Positions 19,675 to 31,111 of a stretch of 62,439 nt of DNA are shown piece by piece; position 1 is the stretch's first letter, and every line of letters starts with the position of its first letter. Both the position numbers and the translations under genes were made by a program. The notes under the pieces were generated by a model that ran no database searches, was not told the origin of the DNA, and saw only the letters and a list, made by a program, of their open reading frames with translations. Source of the DNA: Gracilariopsis chorda (lineage: Eukaryota; Rhodophyta; Florideophyceae; Gracilariales; Gracilariaceae); assembly GCA_003194525.1 (NCBI GenBank), contig NBIV01000354.1, positions 1-62,439 of the forward strand, in the 5' to 3' direction.

Positions 19675-20856
19675 GCTTGGTAGATGTCAACAAACAGCAC
19701 AGGTGCGATGAAAGACCTACGGCACTTAAGTAGTACAAAAATGGCAACAACGACAACAATAACAACAAAAATTTCAAATTCGGGCGCACTGACGGGAGAC
19801 ACTACCTCCGCTACCCTATGGTGTCGGACCCCTGGCCCCCGGAGATGCTCCGGGTACAAGACGTCTTCTTCTGTCTTCCCTCTCCTACGTCTAAGGAGAA
19901 GATGCGTCGCTCTCTACGAGGCTTCCAGAGGATGGTTAATGACCCAAGATATGCCTTCACCAAGTATAACCCTTTCTGGCCTCTTGCAAGAACTTGCGCG
20001 ACCTCGAAACTGAAGCTACTATGGCAACCAAAGTACGCTGCTAACGCGCAACCACTTAAGGTCACACGCGGCCTGATCCTAAGAAGGAGGTCAGCCTACG
20101 CCACGTCGCCTCTTCGCACAAACGCCCAAGGGTCAGATGCACGGATCAAAAGCTCGTTATGGAATACCTTCGCAACAGCCCAAGAATCCCGACACGCAGT
20201 CAGGATCAAAACAAATAATTCAATCACCGGCACCAGCGCAGTACGCCACGGCACCCCGTCCACAGATACACCCGCTGAACATACCAGGTCTTAACGACCG
20301 TCACCGTTATCTGTCCAAATGGACCGGTGGGAAGCCGCTCGACAGTACACCCGCTTTGGTTCAAGCCGCCAGGCTCACGTCCCCGGATACCTGGAACCAC
20401 CCAAAGTAACCCGGATCAACCGCTCGTCGCACTGGACAACAGATGATGATTAAGAAACACGAAAAACAAACAACTGCTGAGCACACGATTGCGAAGCCCA
20501 GACTTCGAAAGTAGACCGACTCGACCTCACGGGTACGACCCGACAAACGACTCGGGGATCCCAAAACACAAGATAGAGGGAGTGTCACACACAAAGTACA
20601 TAGCGATCGACAACACGGGCAACAACGGAGGCCCAACTCAACAACGATAGGAAGTAAACGTCGAACCACTACCACCACAACGCCCTCAGGGAGGAACGCA
20701 AACCAAAGGAGAATGACCAACACCGACCAAAAATGGGATCAAGACACCCGACCCAACGACGAAAGAGGCAACAACAGCGAAACGGATGAACGGCGGTGAG
20801 GGAGAGCGGCGACAGACGAACGATACGGAAAGGGATAGCGGCAGCAGTCAGCGGGG
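19675..20856 (-). other. Copia-C element 1 leader
   Basis: About 1.2 kb between PBS and gag. I see no gene in it. It contains the structured element at 19782-19854 close to gag and is otherwise unrelated to the A and B leaders. Frames such as 19818-20294 and 20137-20409 recur in element 3 with the whole leader and are not credible genes. Confidence 0.6.
19782..19854 (-). ncRNA. Conserved structured leader element (Copia-C element 1)
   Basis: Minus strand: hairpin I CCCGGAG/CTCCGGG with a 3-base loop, hairpin II around GGTCCGACACC, the GGAGGTAGTGTCTCC hairpin III, then CAGTGCGCCC. Hairpin I keeps pairing although both strands of the stem differ from A and B (CCTGG/CCAGG). Confidence 0.62.
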
Positions 20857-20870
20857 CTGGGCCCATAACC
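20857..20870 (-). promoter_or_regulatory. Copia-C primer-binding site
   Basis: Minus strand GGTTATGGGCCCAG, directly after the LTR end TTCAACA. Same half-initiator-tRNA-Met type as Copia-A and B. Confidence 0.85.
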
Positions 20871-21649
20871 TGTTGAAGGTTGAAAGGAAGTTGAGGGGAT
20901 GGAAGGGAAGTTCGCCAGCTCTGGCTTGGATTTACTTGGAGGTCCTTCAGGCACATCTTATGTACCACTCTAAACTCGAATTGCGCGGGAACACCAACTG
21001 CAAGTAAAACCTAAACCACTAAGCAGGGACACTCAATACTACCAATCATCATCTAACATGACATAGCCAGCTCAGCACAACCTCATTACACCAACGCACA
21101 CCAACGCACCAATGTTCCGTAATAGTTACGTGCATACACATGACCATGACAAGGCACAAATTCACGACTCCAACACACGCCAGCGCATGCCAACACATCA
21201 CGGTAAGTCAACACGTCACAGTAAGTCGGCACGTAACCTGTGGTGTTAGTGCCATGTCATCATGTGGCAATGCACACAACACCCACGTCATCAATATACC
21301 CGTGCATGTGTAAACCTGTTGACAGTGCATGCGCACCTTACCATTGTACCAACCACTGCTGTACCACTTGTACCAGCTGTCAACCACTTCACCAGTATCC
21401 CCTGCACACAACGTACACTGTGACCACTGCAGTAGCTGGACACGTGGGTGTGTCCAACCGATCCAGTTATGCCATACCACTTGTACGCACCACGTTGCAT
21501 ATGTACATTTGCAGTAGCCAATCAGAAGCCAGTTTCACGTTGGGTTCGCGCACACGCGCATATGTGCTTTTGCAGAGGTACCCTCTAAAACAGCCCATGC
21601 TCCCCGGAACATTTGGTTTTCAGTGACAGCACAGGTACTACTGCCAACA
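20871..21649 (-). repeat. Copia-C LTR shared by elements 1 and 2
   Basis: 779 bp; 5' LTR of element 1 and, followed on its right by CCCCCCTCTGTCACTGAC and a pol end, also 3' LTR of element 2. Confidence 0.92.
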
Positions 21650-24298
21650 ACCCCCCTCTGTCACTGACTTCAAAGGTCTAAGGGGAGCAAGCCACAGTCA
21701 CCGCGGAACCTTGCCAGCTTAACTCGACCGAGCGCTTTCGTCAGCATATCGGCAACCATGTCTTCCGTGGAACAGTACTGCAACTGGACGGCTTTGTCGC
21801 GTAGAGCCTCTCTGGTGAAGTGAAAGCGAATATCAATGTGCTTAGTACGCTTGTTCACAACTCCATTTCGAGCAAGGTCAATGCAACCTTGGTTGTCCAC
21901 GTACACAGTTGTGGGCTCAACCATTAGCGTCACTGACTCATCCACGTGTAGTCCACTTGCGTTGCCAATGCCACTCCACAGTCGTCTCAGCCAGATCGCT
22001 TCCTTCGTCCCACTGCACAGACTCACATACTCAACCTCAGCGCTAGACAATGCAACTACTTCCTGTTGGCGCGAGCTCCAAGACACAGGAGCACCGCACA
22101 TCATGAACACATACCCACTGGTGGACTTGCGGTTGGATGTATCACCTGCCCAGTCAGAGTCTACGTATCCATACAGCTGAGTATCAGTCGTGGTGCCATA
22201 AGTAAGTCCGAGTGAGCGAGTGCCATTGAGGTAACGCAGAACACGCTTGACCGCTTTCCAATGAGTCTCTCCAGGTTTCTCGACATACTTGGCTAGCTTG
22301 GACACTGCAAAAGAGATGTCCGGTCGAGTGCCAACAGAGAGATACATCAGACAACCGATCACCTGGCGATACGGGATGTTCGTCAGAGGCTCTTCTACCT
22401 TAGTGAGGTTAGCACCGCAGTCCATGGGAGTGTTCATTGTTTTGCACTGCAACATGCAAAAACGTTCTAAGACCTTACGCGTGTATGCAGACTGTGTCAG
22501 GTACAGCTGTCTTTTGGATCGATCACGATGGATCTTGAACCCAAGTACCATGCGCGCTTCACTGAGATCCTTCATGTGAAAACGTTTTGACAGTTCACGC
22601 CTTACGCGATTCATTGTCTCCATACTTGGACTCGCAAGGAGCAAGTCGTCCACATAAATAGCAATGATCACAAGCGCTCCCAGTACCTCTCCGGTGTAGA
22701 CGCACTCGTCTGCGACGTTTGGCTTCAGACCCATCCAACCAACGAGGAACAAGTACATTTTTGCAAACCACTGCCTTGATGCCTGTCGTAGCCCATAGAT
22801 GGCTTTCTTGAGAAGGCATACCAAGTCCTCGTTCCCAGGTTTGATGAATCCGTCCGGCTGCTCCATGTACACAGTCTCTTCCAGGTCGCCATTCAAGAAT
22901 GCAGTCTTCACATCCATCTGGTGCAGATGATAGTTCTGCACTGCTACAATGGACAGAATCATTCTAATGGATGTGAGTTTGACCACTGGTGCATACGTCT
23001 CAGAGAAGTCTACACCTTCGATCTGCAGAAACCCTCGAGCCACCACACGAGCCTTGTACCTCACTGTCGGTTCATCGTTGTCGCCAGCCTCATATTTTTG
23101 CACAAATACCCACTTGGATGATATCACGTTGCTGTCAGCTGGCCTTGGCACTAACTCCCCTGTGTCATGCTCCATCAGAGACTCGTACTCACTGTTCATG
23201 GCCTTGGTCCACGCTTTTGAATCAGGACGTGGCACCGCATCCCAGTATGAGGATGGGATGTCATCACTGGCAGTGAGTAGGGCAGTTCCGCGCCACCACG
23301 AGGTAGGCGCTCTACGCTCACGAGTGGATCTCCGAAGTGGTTGTGGATCTGGTACGTCTGGCTCAACTTCTGTCTCAGCTGTGAGCTCATCGTGGCCACT
23401 TCCTGAAGCTTCTTCTGGTGGAGTATCTGGTGCAGCGGGTTCAACTTGGGCAGCATCGGTGGGTGTAGTAGAGGTGGAGGTGATGTTTGATTTCGGCTTG
23501 TCCGAGATGTCGATCTCAGCATAGTCGTCATCATCAACGTGGTCAGTACCTTGATCTGAACCACTACATTCGTCAAACCTCACATCTCTCGACACAACCA
23601 CCTTCTTCTTTTGCGCATCCCACAGTTTATAACTGTTCGATCCAGATGTGTACCCAATAAAGATCGCCTCCACGGCACGTTGCTCCAGCTTCTTCAGCTT
23701 GTGGTCCACCACTTTGTACCAGCACCGGCTACCGAACACACGCAGATTGCTCAAGTCAGGTTCATATCCACTCCACATCTTGAGTGGTGTCACGTCACTC
23801 GGAAGGACCTTGCAGGTGACTCGATTGCACACATACACTGCAACGTTCAATGCTTCAGCCCAGAAGCTCTTTGGCAGTTTCTTGTGATGCAGCATCGATC
23901 TCACCAAGTCCATGAGTGTTCGGTTGAACCGTTCGGCCAGACCATTCTGATGTGGATTGTAAGGCACCGTTCGCTGATGTTCAATACCGTGACGTTCAAG
24001 CTCTTGTGAAAACTTCTTTGACACATATTCACCAGCATTGTCTGTGCGTAACGCATGTAGCACAGACGCACGTGCGGTGATGGTTTTCACATGTCGGTCA
24101 CTCTGATTTTGAACCATCTTGAGCCACTTCACGAACACGTGGAACACCTCATCCTTGGTCTTGAGCATGTACAAGAAGCAAAAACGGGAGTGATCATCGA
24201 TGAATGTGACAGAGTAGCGTGAACCTCCCAAAGAACCGACTTGTATTAGACGACAAATGTCCAAATGCACTAGGTCCAATGCGTGCGAAGCCCGTTCC
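21650..24298 (-). mobile_element. Copia-C element 2, truncated internal region
   Basis: Only PPT and pol remain. It stops inside the integrase at CCCGTTCC, exactly where the LTR of the forward element 3 begins. Gag, leader and the far LTR are missing. Confidence 0.9.
21670..24279 (-). pseudogene. pol: Copia-C element 2 integrase-RT-RNase H
   Basis: An 869-residue open frame very similar to element 1: integrase core (LRTDNAGEY, NGLAERFNRTL), RT (MDVKTAFLNGDL, AIYVDDLLLA) and RNase H (VDSDWAGDTSNRKS, VDNQGCIDL). The N-terminal part is lost at the junction with element 3. The stretch around the first integrase aspartate is altered (HLDICRLIQVG against HSDICGPIQVG). It has no start of its own, so it is a fragment despite the long frame. 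Confidence 0.88.
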
Positions 24299-25077
24299 TG
24301 TTGGCAATAGTACCTGTGCTGTCACTGAAAACCAAATGCTCCGGGGAGCATGGGCTGTTTTGGAGGGTACCTCTGCAAAAGCGCATATGCGCGTGTGCGC
24401 GAACCCAACGTGAAACTGGCTTCTGATCAGCTACTGCAAATGTACATATGCAACGTGGTGCGTACAAGTGGTATGGCATAACTGGATCGGTTGGACACAC
24501 CCACGTGTCCAGCTACTACAGTGGTCACAGTGTACGTTGTGTGCAGGGGATACTGGTGAAGTCGTTGAAAGCTGGTACAAGTGGTACAGCAGTGGTTGGT
24601 ACAATGGTAGGGTGCGCATGCACTGTCAACAGGTTTACACATGCACGGGTATATTGATGACGTGGGTGTTGTGTGCATTGCCACATGATGACATGGCACT
24701 AACACCACAGGTTACGTGCCGACTTACTATGACGTGTTGACTTACCGTGATGTGTTGGCATGTGCTGGCGTATGTTGGAGTCGTGAATTTGTGCCTTGTC
24801 ATGGTCATGTGTATGCACGTAACTATTACGGAACGTTGGTGCGTTGGTGTGCGTTGATGTAATGAGGTTGTGCTGAGCTGGCTATGTCATGTTAGATGAT
24901 GATTGGTAGTATTGAGTGTCCCTGCTTAGTGGTTTAGGTTTTACTTGTAGTTGGTGTTCCCGCGCAATTCTAGTTTAGAGTGGTACATAAGATGTGCCTG
25001 AAGGACCTCCAAGTAAATCCAAGCTAGAGTTGGCGAACTTCCCTTCCATCCCCTCAACTTCCTCTCAACTATCAACA
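24299..25077 (+). repeat. 5' LTR of Copia-C element 3
   Basis: 779 bp from TGTTGGCAATAG to ATCAACA, forward strand. It abuts truncated element 2 on the left. Confidence 0.92.
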
Positions 25078-25091
25078 GGTTAAGGGCCCAG
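25078..25091 (+). promoter_or_regulatory. Copia-C element 3 primer-binding site
   Basis: GGTTAAGGGCCCAG, one mismatch (T to A) from the site in element 1. Confidence 0.75.
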
Positions 25092-26287
25092 CCCCGCTGA
25101 AGGCTGCCGCTATCTCTTTCCGTATCGTTCGTCTGTCGCCGCTCTCCCTCACCGCCGTTCATCCGTTTCGCTGTTGTTGCCTCTTTCGTCGTTGGGTCGG
25201 GTGTCTTGATCCCATTGTTGGTCGGTGTTGCTCATTCTCCTTTGGTTTGCGTTCCTCCCTGAGGGCGTTGTGGTGGTAGTGGTTCGACGTTTACTTCCTA
25301 TCGTTGTTGAGTTGGGCCTCTGTTGTTGCCCGTGTTGTCGATCGCTATCTACTTTGTGTGTGACACTCCCTCTATCTTGTGTTTTGGGATCCCCGAGTCG
25401 TTTGTTGGGTCGTATCCGTGAGGTCGAGTCGGTCTAGTTTCGAAGTCTGGGCTCCATGATCGTGTGCTCAGCAGTTGTTTGTATTTCATGTTTCTTAATC
25501 ATCATCTGGTGTCCAGTGCGACGAGCGATTGATCCGGGTTACTTTGGGTGATTCCAGGTATCCGGGGACGTGAGCCTGGCGGCTTGAACCAAAGCGGGTG
25601 TACTGTCGAGCGGCTTCCCACCGGTCCATTTGGACAGATAACGGTGACAGTCGTTAAGACCTGGTACGTTCAGCGTGTGCATCTGTGGACGGGGTGCCGT
25701 GGCGTACTGCGCTGGTGCGGGTGATTGAATTATTTGTTTTGATCCTGACTGCGTGTCGGGATTCTTGGGCTGTTGCGAAGGTATTCCATAACGAGCTTTT
25801 GATCCGTGCATCTGACCCTTGGGCGTTTGTGCGAAGAGGCGACGTGGCGTAGGCTGACCTCCTTCTTAGGATCAGGCCGCGTGTGACCTTAAGTGGTTGC
25901 GCGTTAGCAGCGTACTTTGGTTGCCATAGTAGCTTCAGTTTCGAGGTCGCGCAAGTTCTTGCAAGAGGCCAGAAAGGGTTATACTTGGTGAAGGCATATC
26001 TTGGGTCATTAACCATCCTCTGGAAGCCTCGTAGAGAGCGACGCATCTTCTCCTTAGACGTAGGAGAGGGAAGACAGAAGAAGACGTCTTGTACCCGGAG
26101 CATCTCCGGGGGCCAGGGGTCCGACACCCTAGGGTAGCGGAGGTAGTTTCTCCCGTCAGTGCGCCCGAATTTGAAGTTTTGTTGTTGTTGTTTTTGTTGT
26201 TATTGTTGTCATTGTTGCCATTTTTGTACTACTTAAGTGCCGTAGGTCTTTCATCGCACCTGTGCTGTTTGTTGACATCTACCAAGC
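25092..26287 (+). other. Copia-C element 3 leader
   Basis: About 1.2 kb, collinear with the leader of element 1. No gene seen. It contains the structured element at 26094-26166. Confidence 0.6.
26094..26166 (+). ncRNA. Conserved structured leader element (Copia-C element 3)
   Basis: Hairpin I CCCGGAG (26094-26100) with CTCCGGG (26104-26110). Hairpin II AGGGGT with ACCCT (26115-26130). Then hairpin III GGAGGTAGTTTCTCC and CAGTGCGCCC. Confidence 0.62.
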
Positions 26288-28921
26288 ATGGATTCATTGG
26301 GTGGCATCAAGATTGAAAAGTTGGGCGAGGATAACTTCCATGTATGGAAGCAAAAGGTTGAGTTGCTGCTTGCACTCAAGGACCTCGATGACCATCTTGA
26401 ATCAACCAGGCCTACGGACGATGACGAGTTGTCAGCATGGAAGAAGAAAGACGCCAAGGCCAGGGCTGTTATCGGTCTCAGCGTCAGTGATGAGCATTTG
26501 GACCATGTGAGGGATACCGAGAATGCTGCGGAAATGTGGAAAGCCATTCGCGATGTGTTCCAGCGTAAAACGCTGCTCAACCGAATCAATGCAAGACGTG
26601 CCTTCTACACAGCCAAGATGCGAGATGATGAGAAAATGTTACACTTCATCAATCGTGTTCGTCATCTTGCATCGGATCTGAAGAGCATGGACGTAGTGGT
26701 TGAGGAAGAAGACATCGCTATGGCAATCCTATGTGGGCTACCAGACCGCTTCGAACACCTCATTGTCGCTATTGACACCACGAGTGGTGATCGTAAACTC
26801 GATTTAGAGTTTGTGAAGAGTCGTTTGCTGCAAGAGGAACAGCGAATGAACGATCGTGCCAAGGAGGAGTCCGGAAGTGACACGGCTTTGGTCGGTGCGC
26901 AGTCACGAAAGAAGTCCATGGTGTGCTACTACTGTGGTAAGAAGGGGCATATCCAGAGAAACTGTTTCAAGAGACAACGTGACGAAGCTAGCAAAGAGCA
27001 GAGTGCTGCCGCAAACCCAGCTGTGCGGACCGATCTCGGCAACGAGAAACCAGAGTGTGACAGTGACTCTGACTTTGTTTGTCTCATTGCGACAGGTTCT
27101 GTGGAAGAAAGTATCAGTGACTGGATCATTGAATCTGGTGCCACCGCCCATATGACGTATGACGAGTCCATGTTTGACAGTTATAGAAAAAGAGAGTCTG
27201 CCGGTGTGAGTATCGGCAATGACTCGAAGCTGGAGTCTCTTGGTCATGGCAGTGTCCACCTCAATCTCGCTGTTGAAGGGCGTAAGAGCAAGTGCTGGTT
27301 GGGTGAAGTAGTGCACGTACCGAATTTAAGGTATCTTCTGCTGTCAGTATCTGCGATGTGTGACCTGGGTGCACGAGTGGTGTTTGACAAAACCAAAGTA
27401 TGTGTATACAAAGGCAACACCATGATCGCCCAGGGCCGTCACATCAAAAGACTGTACTACCTATGTACCGCGATTGAAGTACCAGAAGACATGGACAACG
27501 CACTTGTGACTGACCTGTCACTATGGCATGCTCGAATGGCTCATGTGAATGTGGATGGTATCAAACATATGGCTCGTAACGGTGTTGTGTCAGGGCTGAA
27601 TGTGGACTTGAATCAATCGATGGATGTGTGTGACTCTTGTGTAGTGGGAAAATCTACACGTGCTCCAATTCCCAAGCAAGGGGGGGAACGGGCTTTGCAC
27701 CCATTGGACCTAGTGCGTTCGGACATTTGTGGTCCAATCCAAGTAGGTTCCTTGGGAGGTTCACGCTACTTCGTCACAATCATCGATGATCACTCCCGTT
27801 TTTGCTTCTTGTACATGCTCAAGACCAAGGATGAGGTGTTCCACGTGTTCGTGAAGTGGCTCAAGATGGTTCAAAATCAGAGTGACCGACATGTGAAAAC
27901 CATCACCGCACGTGCGTCTGTGCTACATGCGTTACGCACAGACAATGCTGGTGAATATGTGTCAAAGAAGTTTTCACAAGAGCTTGAACGTCACGGTATT
28001 GAACATCAGCGAACGGTGCCTTACAATCCACATCAGAATGGTCTGGCCGAACGGTTCAACCGAACACTCATGGACTTGGTGAGATCGATGCTGCATCACA
28101 AGAAACTGCCAAAGAGCTTCTGGGCTGAAGCATTGAACGTTGCAGTGTATGTGTGCAATCGAGTCACCTGCAAGGTCCTTCCGAGTGACGTGACACCACT
28201 CGAGATGTGGAGTGGATATGAACCTGACTTGAGCAATCTGCGTGTGTTCGGTAGCCGGTGCTGGTACAAAGTGGTGGACCACAAGCTGAAGAAGCTGGAG
28301 CAACGTGCCGTGGAGGCGATCTTTATTGGGTACACATCTGGATCGAACAGTTATAAACTGTGGGATGCGCAAAAGAAGAAGGTGGTTGTGTCGAGAGATG
28401 TGAGGTTTGACGAATGTAGTGGTTCAGATCAAGGTACTGACCACGTTGATGATGACGACTATGCTGAGATCGACATCTCGGACAAGCCGAAATCAAACAT
28501 CACCTCCACCTCTACTACACCCACCGATGCTGCCCAAGTTGAACCCGCTGCACCAGATACTCCACCAGAAGAAGCTTCAGGAAGTGGCCACGATGAGCTC
28601 ACAGCTGAGACAGAAGTTGAGCCAGACGTACCAGATCCACAACCGCTTCGGAGATCCACTCGTGAGCGTAGAGCGCCTACCTCGTGGTGGCGCGGAACTG
28701 CCCTACTCACTGCCAGTGATGACATCCCATCCTCATACTCGGATGCGGTGTCACGTCCTGATTCAAAAGCGTGGACCAAGGCCATGAACAGTGAGTACGA
28801 GTCTCTGATGGAGCATGACACAGGGGAGTTAGTGCCAAGGCCAGCTGACAGCAACGTGATATCATCCAAGTGGGTATTTGTGCAAAAATATGAGGCTGGC
28901 GACAACGATTGTTGGCAGTAG
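26288..28921 (+). CDS. gag-pol: Copia-C element 3 gag-protease-integrase
   Basis: 877 residues from MDSLGGIKIEKLGEDNF. It shows that Copia-C gag and pol are one frame. Order: UBN2-type Gag (1-190), zinc knuckle C213-C226, protease-like segment, integrase zinc-binding region (LWHARMAHVN, CDSCVVGKSTR), integrase core D (VRSDICGPI), D (LRTDNAGEY), E (NGLAERFNRTL), hinge, and only the first residues of RT. The protease box reads ESGA (282-285) instead of DSGA as in element 1, so the catalytic Asp is replaced by Glu and the protease is probably dead. The frame ends three codons into the 3' LTR. An odd, long open frame for a defective element. Confidence 0.92.
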   Translation: MDSLGGIKIEKLGEDNFHVWKQKVELLLALKDLDDHLESTRPTDDDELSAWKKKDAKARAVIGLSVSDEHLDHVRDTENAAEMWKAIRDVFQRKTLLNRINARRAFYTAKMRDDEKMLHFINRVRHLASDLKSMDVVVEEEDIAMAILCGLPDRFEHLIVAIDTTSGDRKLDLEFVKSRLLQEEQRMNDRAKEESGSDTALVGAQSRKKSMVCYYCGKKGHIQRNCFKRQRDEASKEQSAAANPAVRTDLGNEKPECDSDSDFVCLIATGSVEESISDWIIESGATAHMTYDESMFDSYRKRESAGVSIGNDSKLESLGHGSVHLNLAVEGRKSKCWLGEVVHVPNLRYLLLSVSAMCDLGARVVFDKTKVCVYKGNTMIAQGRHIKRLYYLCTAIEVPEDMDNALVTDLSLWHARMAHVNVDGIKHMARNGVVSGLNVDLNQSMDVCDSCVVGKSTRAPIPKQGGERALHPLDLVRSDICGPIQVGSLGGSRYFVTIIDDHSRFCFLYMLKTKDEVFHVFVKWLKMVQNQSDRHVKTITARASVLHALRTDNAGEYVSKKFSQELERHGIEHQRTVPYNPHQNGLAERFNRTLMDLVRSMLHHKKLPKSFWAEALNVAVYVCNRVTCKVLPSDVTPLEMWSGYEPDLSNLRVFGSRCWYKVVDHKLKKLEQRAVEAIFIGYTSGSNSYKLWDAQKKKVVVSRDVRFDECSGSDQGTDHVDDDDYAEIDISDKPKSNITSTSTTPTDAAQVEPAAPDTPPEEASGSGHDELTAETEVEPDVPDPQPLRRSTRERRAPTSWWRGTALLTASDDIPSSYSDAVSRPDSKAWTKAMNSEYESLMEHDTGELVPRPADSNVISSKWVFVQKYEAGDNDCWQ

Positions 28922-29536
28922 TACCTGTGCTGTCACTGAAAACCAAATGTTCCGGGGAGCATGGGCTGTTTTAGAGGGTACCTCTGCAAAAGCGCATATG
29001 CGCGTGTGCGCGAACCCAACGTGAAACTGGCTTCTGATCGGCTACTGCAAATGTACATATGCAACGTGGTGCGTACAAGTGGTATGGCATAACTGGATCG
29101 GTTGGACACACCCACGTGTCCAGCTACTACAATGGTCACAGTGTACGTTGTGTGCAGGGGATACTGGTGAAGTCGTTGACAGCTGGTACAAGTGGTACAG
29201 CAGTGGTTGGTACAATGGTAAGGTGCGCATGCACTGTCAACAGGTTTACACATGCACGGGTATATTGATGACTTGGGTTTTGTGTGCATTGCCACATGAT
29301 GACATGGCACTAACACCACAGGTTACGTGCCGACTTACCGTGACGTGTTGACTTACCGTGATGTGTTGGCATGTGCTGGCGTGTGTTGGAGTCGTGAATT
29401 TGTGCCTTGTCATGGTCATGTGTATGCACGTAACTATTACGGAACGTTGGTGTGTTGGTGTGCGTTGATGTAATGAGGTTGTGTAGAGCTGGCGAACTTC
29501 CCTTCCATCCCCTCAACTTCCTTACAACTTTCAACA
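28910..29536 (+). repeat. 3' LTR of Copia-C element 3, internally deleted
   Basis: 627 bp; about 152 bp are missing near 29480 compared with the 779-bp LTRs. Both ends (TGTTGGCAGTAG, TTCAACA) are intact. Confidence 0.88.
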
Positions 29537-30307
29537 GAGCATAGCAAGCCTTCACGGAGCCCAATGGTGGAATCCTTTTTTTCTTCACTTGATGTGGAGG
29601 AGGACAAGTCACCGTATGAAGTCCAGTTGTATCAGCAGATGATCGGGTCTCTGCTGTATCTGGCATTACGCACCCGTTTGGACATATTGGCACCTGTACT
29701 TATCTTAGCACGCTTCCAGAAAGCACTAACTCGATATTGTCATCGAGCGGTGAAGCGCGTTCTGAGGTATTTTCGTGGCACTACTCACCATGGACTTGTG
29801 TATTACTCTGGGAACCTCCTGCTGAATGGTTATGTTGACTCTGATTACGCAGGTGATACCACTGATCGAAAGTCTTTGCCTGGCTTTATGATCAAACTTG
29901 GGTCATGTGTTTGTTTCTACGGTGCCCGTAAGCAGGCATCGGTGGCATTGTCTACAGGCGAGTCTGAGTACTACGCATTAGTGATGGCAAATCAAGAGCT
30001 AATGTGGATATCTCGAGTACTTGGAGGATGTGGATTATTTGTTAATGATAGTACTCCACTACGCTCAGACAACCAATGTGCGATTGAGTGTGCCATAGGT
30101 GAACGCTGCCCCTCTGGACGTGCCAAACACATTGACGTGAAGATACACTTTATCTGGGACTTGGTCAAAAGCAAGGTGATAAGTGTGGGGTATGTGCCAA
30201 GTGACGACAATGATGCTGACATACTCAATAAGCCACTTACTCCTGCTATGACGGAATTGATCATGGATCGAGTTGGTCTAAACCAGGAACTCAAGGAGGA
30301 GTGTTGA
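29537..30307 (+). pseudogene. pol: Copia-B pol 3' fragment (RT end and RNase H)
   Basis: Open from the RT thumb (SRSPMVESFFSSLDVEEDKSP) through RNase H (VDSDYAGDTTDRKSLPG, LSTGESEYYAL, SDNQCAIEC) to NQELKEEC, overlapping the start of the LTR. Relative to Copia-D it is the same domain with moderate divergence. Everything upstream is absent: the frame begins at the edge of the Copia-C LTR. The RNase H boxes look intact, but the fragment has no start and no RT active site. Confidence 0.85.
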
Positions 30308-31111
30308 TGTTAGCACATGGTCGAGTGCCTGGTAGTCCTGGGACATCATGGTGCAGCACTTGGAAATAAAGTTTTATATAACGGAGGGCTGTTTTTGAGA
30401 CCTGCTTTGCAAAAGCGCATATGCGTGTGTTCTCAAACCCACCGTGAAACGGGCATATGATTGGCTACTGCATATAATCATATGCAATGCATTGGTTACA
30501 AGTGTTGTGCATCGTATGGGTCATGGGCACGGAACCGGCCACTTGGCGTAACGTGAATGGGCATGATACTTAGGAATATGTGTGGCTACATCTGGTTTAC
30601 AGGTACATTCAGGTGTTGCATAGGTGCAGTTGTGCAAGTACGCACGTGCCATGCACTTAACACACTTAGGGTATGTACATGGACGCGGTGGCATGTGAAT
30701 TTGTGCTTTGTCATAATGATGATGATGCAAGTAAGTATTTATACAGTGCTGTCACATGCTGGCACATTGTTGGCATGTCTGGTTCACTTGTTGCGCAATG
30801 ATGGCTGCTTGGTTCACTTGGTGTGGGTGGTTGTAATGTGATGTAATGTTGTTATGCATGGTTAGACTAAGCTGTAATCAGTGTGCGCAACCCTTATTGT
30901 GTTATATTTGATTATGATTGGTAGTATTGGGTGTCCCTACTTAGTGGTGTAGGGTTTTTTGTATCGGTAGTGCGAACTAGAGGTGCTATGTAAGACTCAG
31001 AAGTTGCAGTACCAAGTAAACTCGTCCCCAAGCCTGGCAACGTTCACTCTTTATTTTCTTTCTTTCTTTCCCTTTCATTCCGTCGAAGCCCAACATTATT
31101 TCGTATCAACA
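30302..31111 (+). repeat. 3' LTR of Copia-B fragment 2 (810 bp)
   Basis: TGTTGATGTTAGCAC to GTATCAACA, preceded by the purine-rich AAGGAGGAG. The right flank AGGAC (31112-31116) lies in the pol of an antisense Copia-B, which was the insertion target. Confidence 0.9.

Larger units (their letters stand above)
14853..21649 (-). mobile_element. Copia-C element 1, nearly complete, antisense
   Basis: A 6,797-bp copia element: 5' LTR 21649-20871, PBS, leader with structured element, gag, protease-integrase-RT-RNase H, PPT, 3' LTR. Only two one-base frameshifts separate the reading frames. Its 5' LTR also acts as 3' LTR for the truncated element 2 to its right, a second LTR-sharing tandem. Confidence 0.93.
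24299..29536 (+). mobile_element. Copia-C element 3, lacking RT and RNase H
   Basis: 5,238 bp: LTR, PBS, leader, gag-protease-integrase, then a direct jump at 28909/28910 from the start of the RT domain into the 3' LTR. Flanks GTTCC (left) and GAGCA (right) do not match, so at least one side was rearranged after insertion. It keeps Gag, protease and integrase but would need RT in trans. Confidence 0.9.

Noticed and set aside
24294..29541. Target duplication for Copia-C element 3
   Set aside because: GTTCC and GAGCA do not match; the flanks come from different elements.
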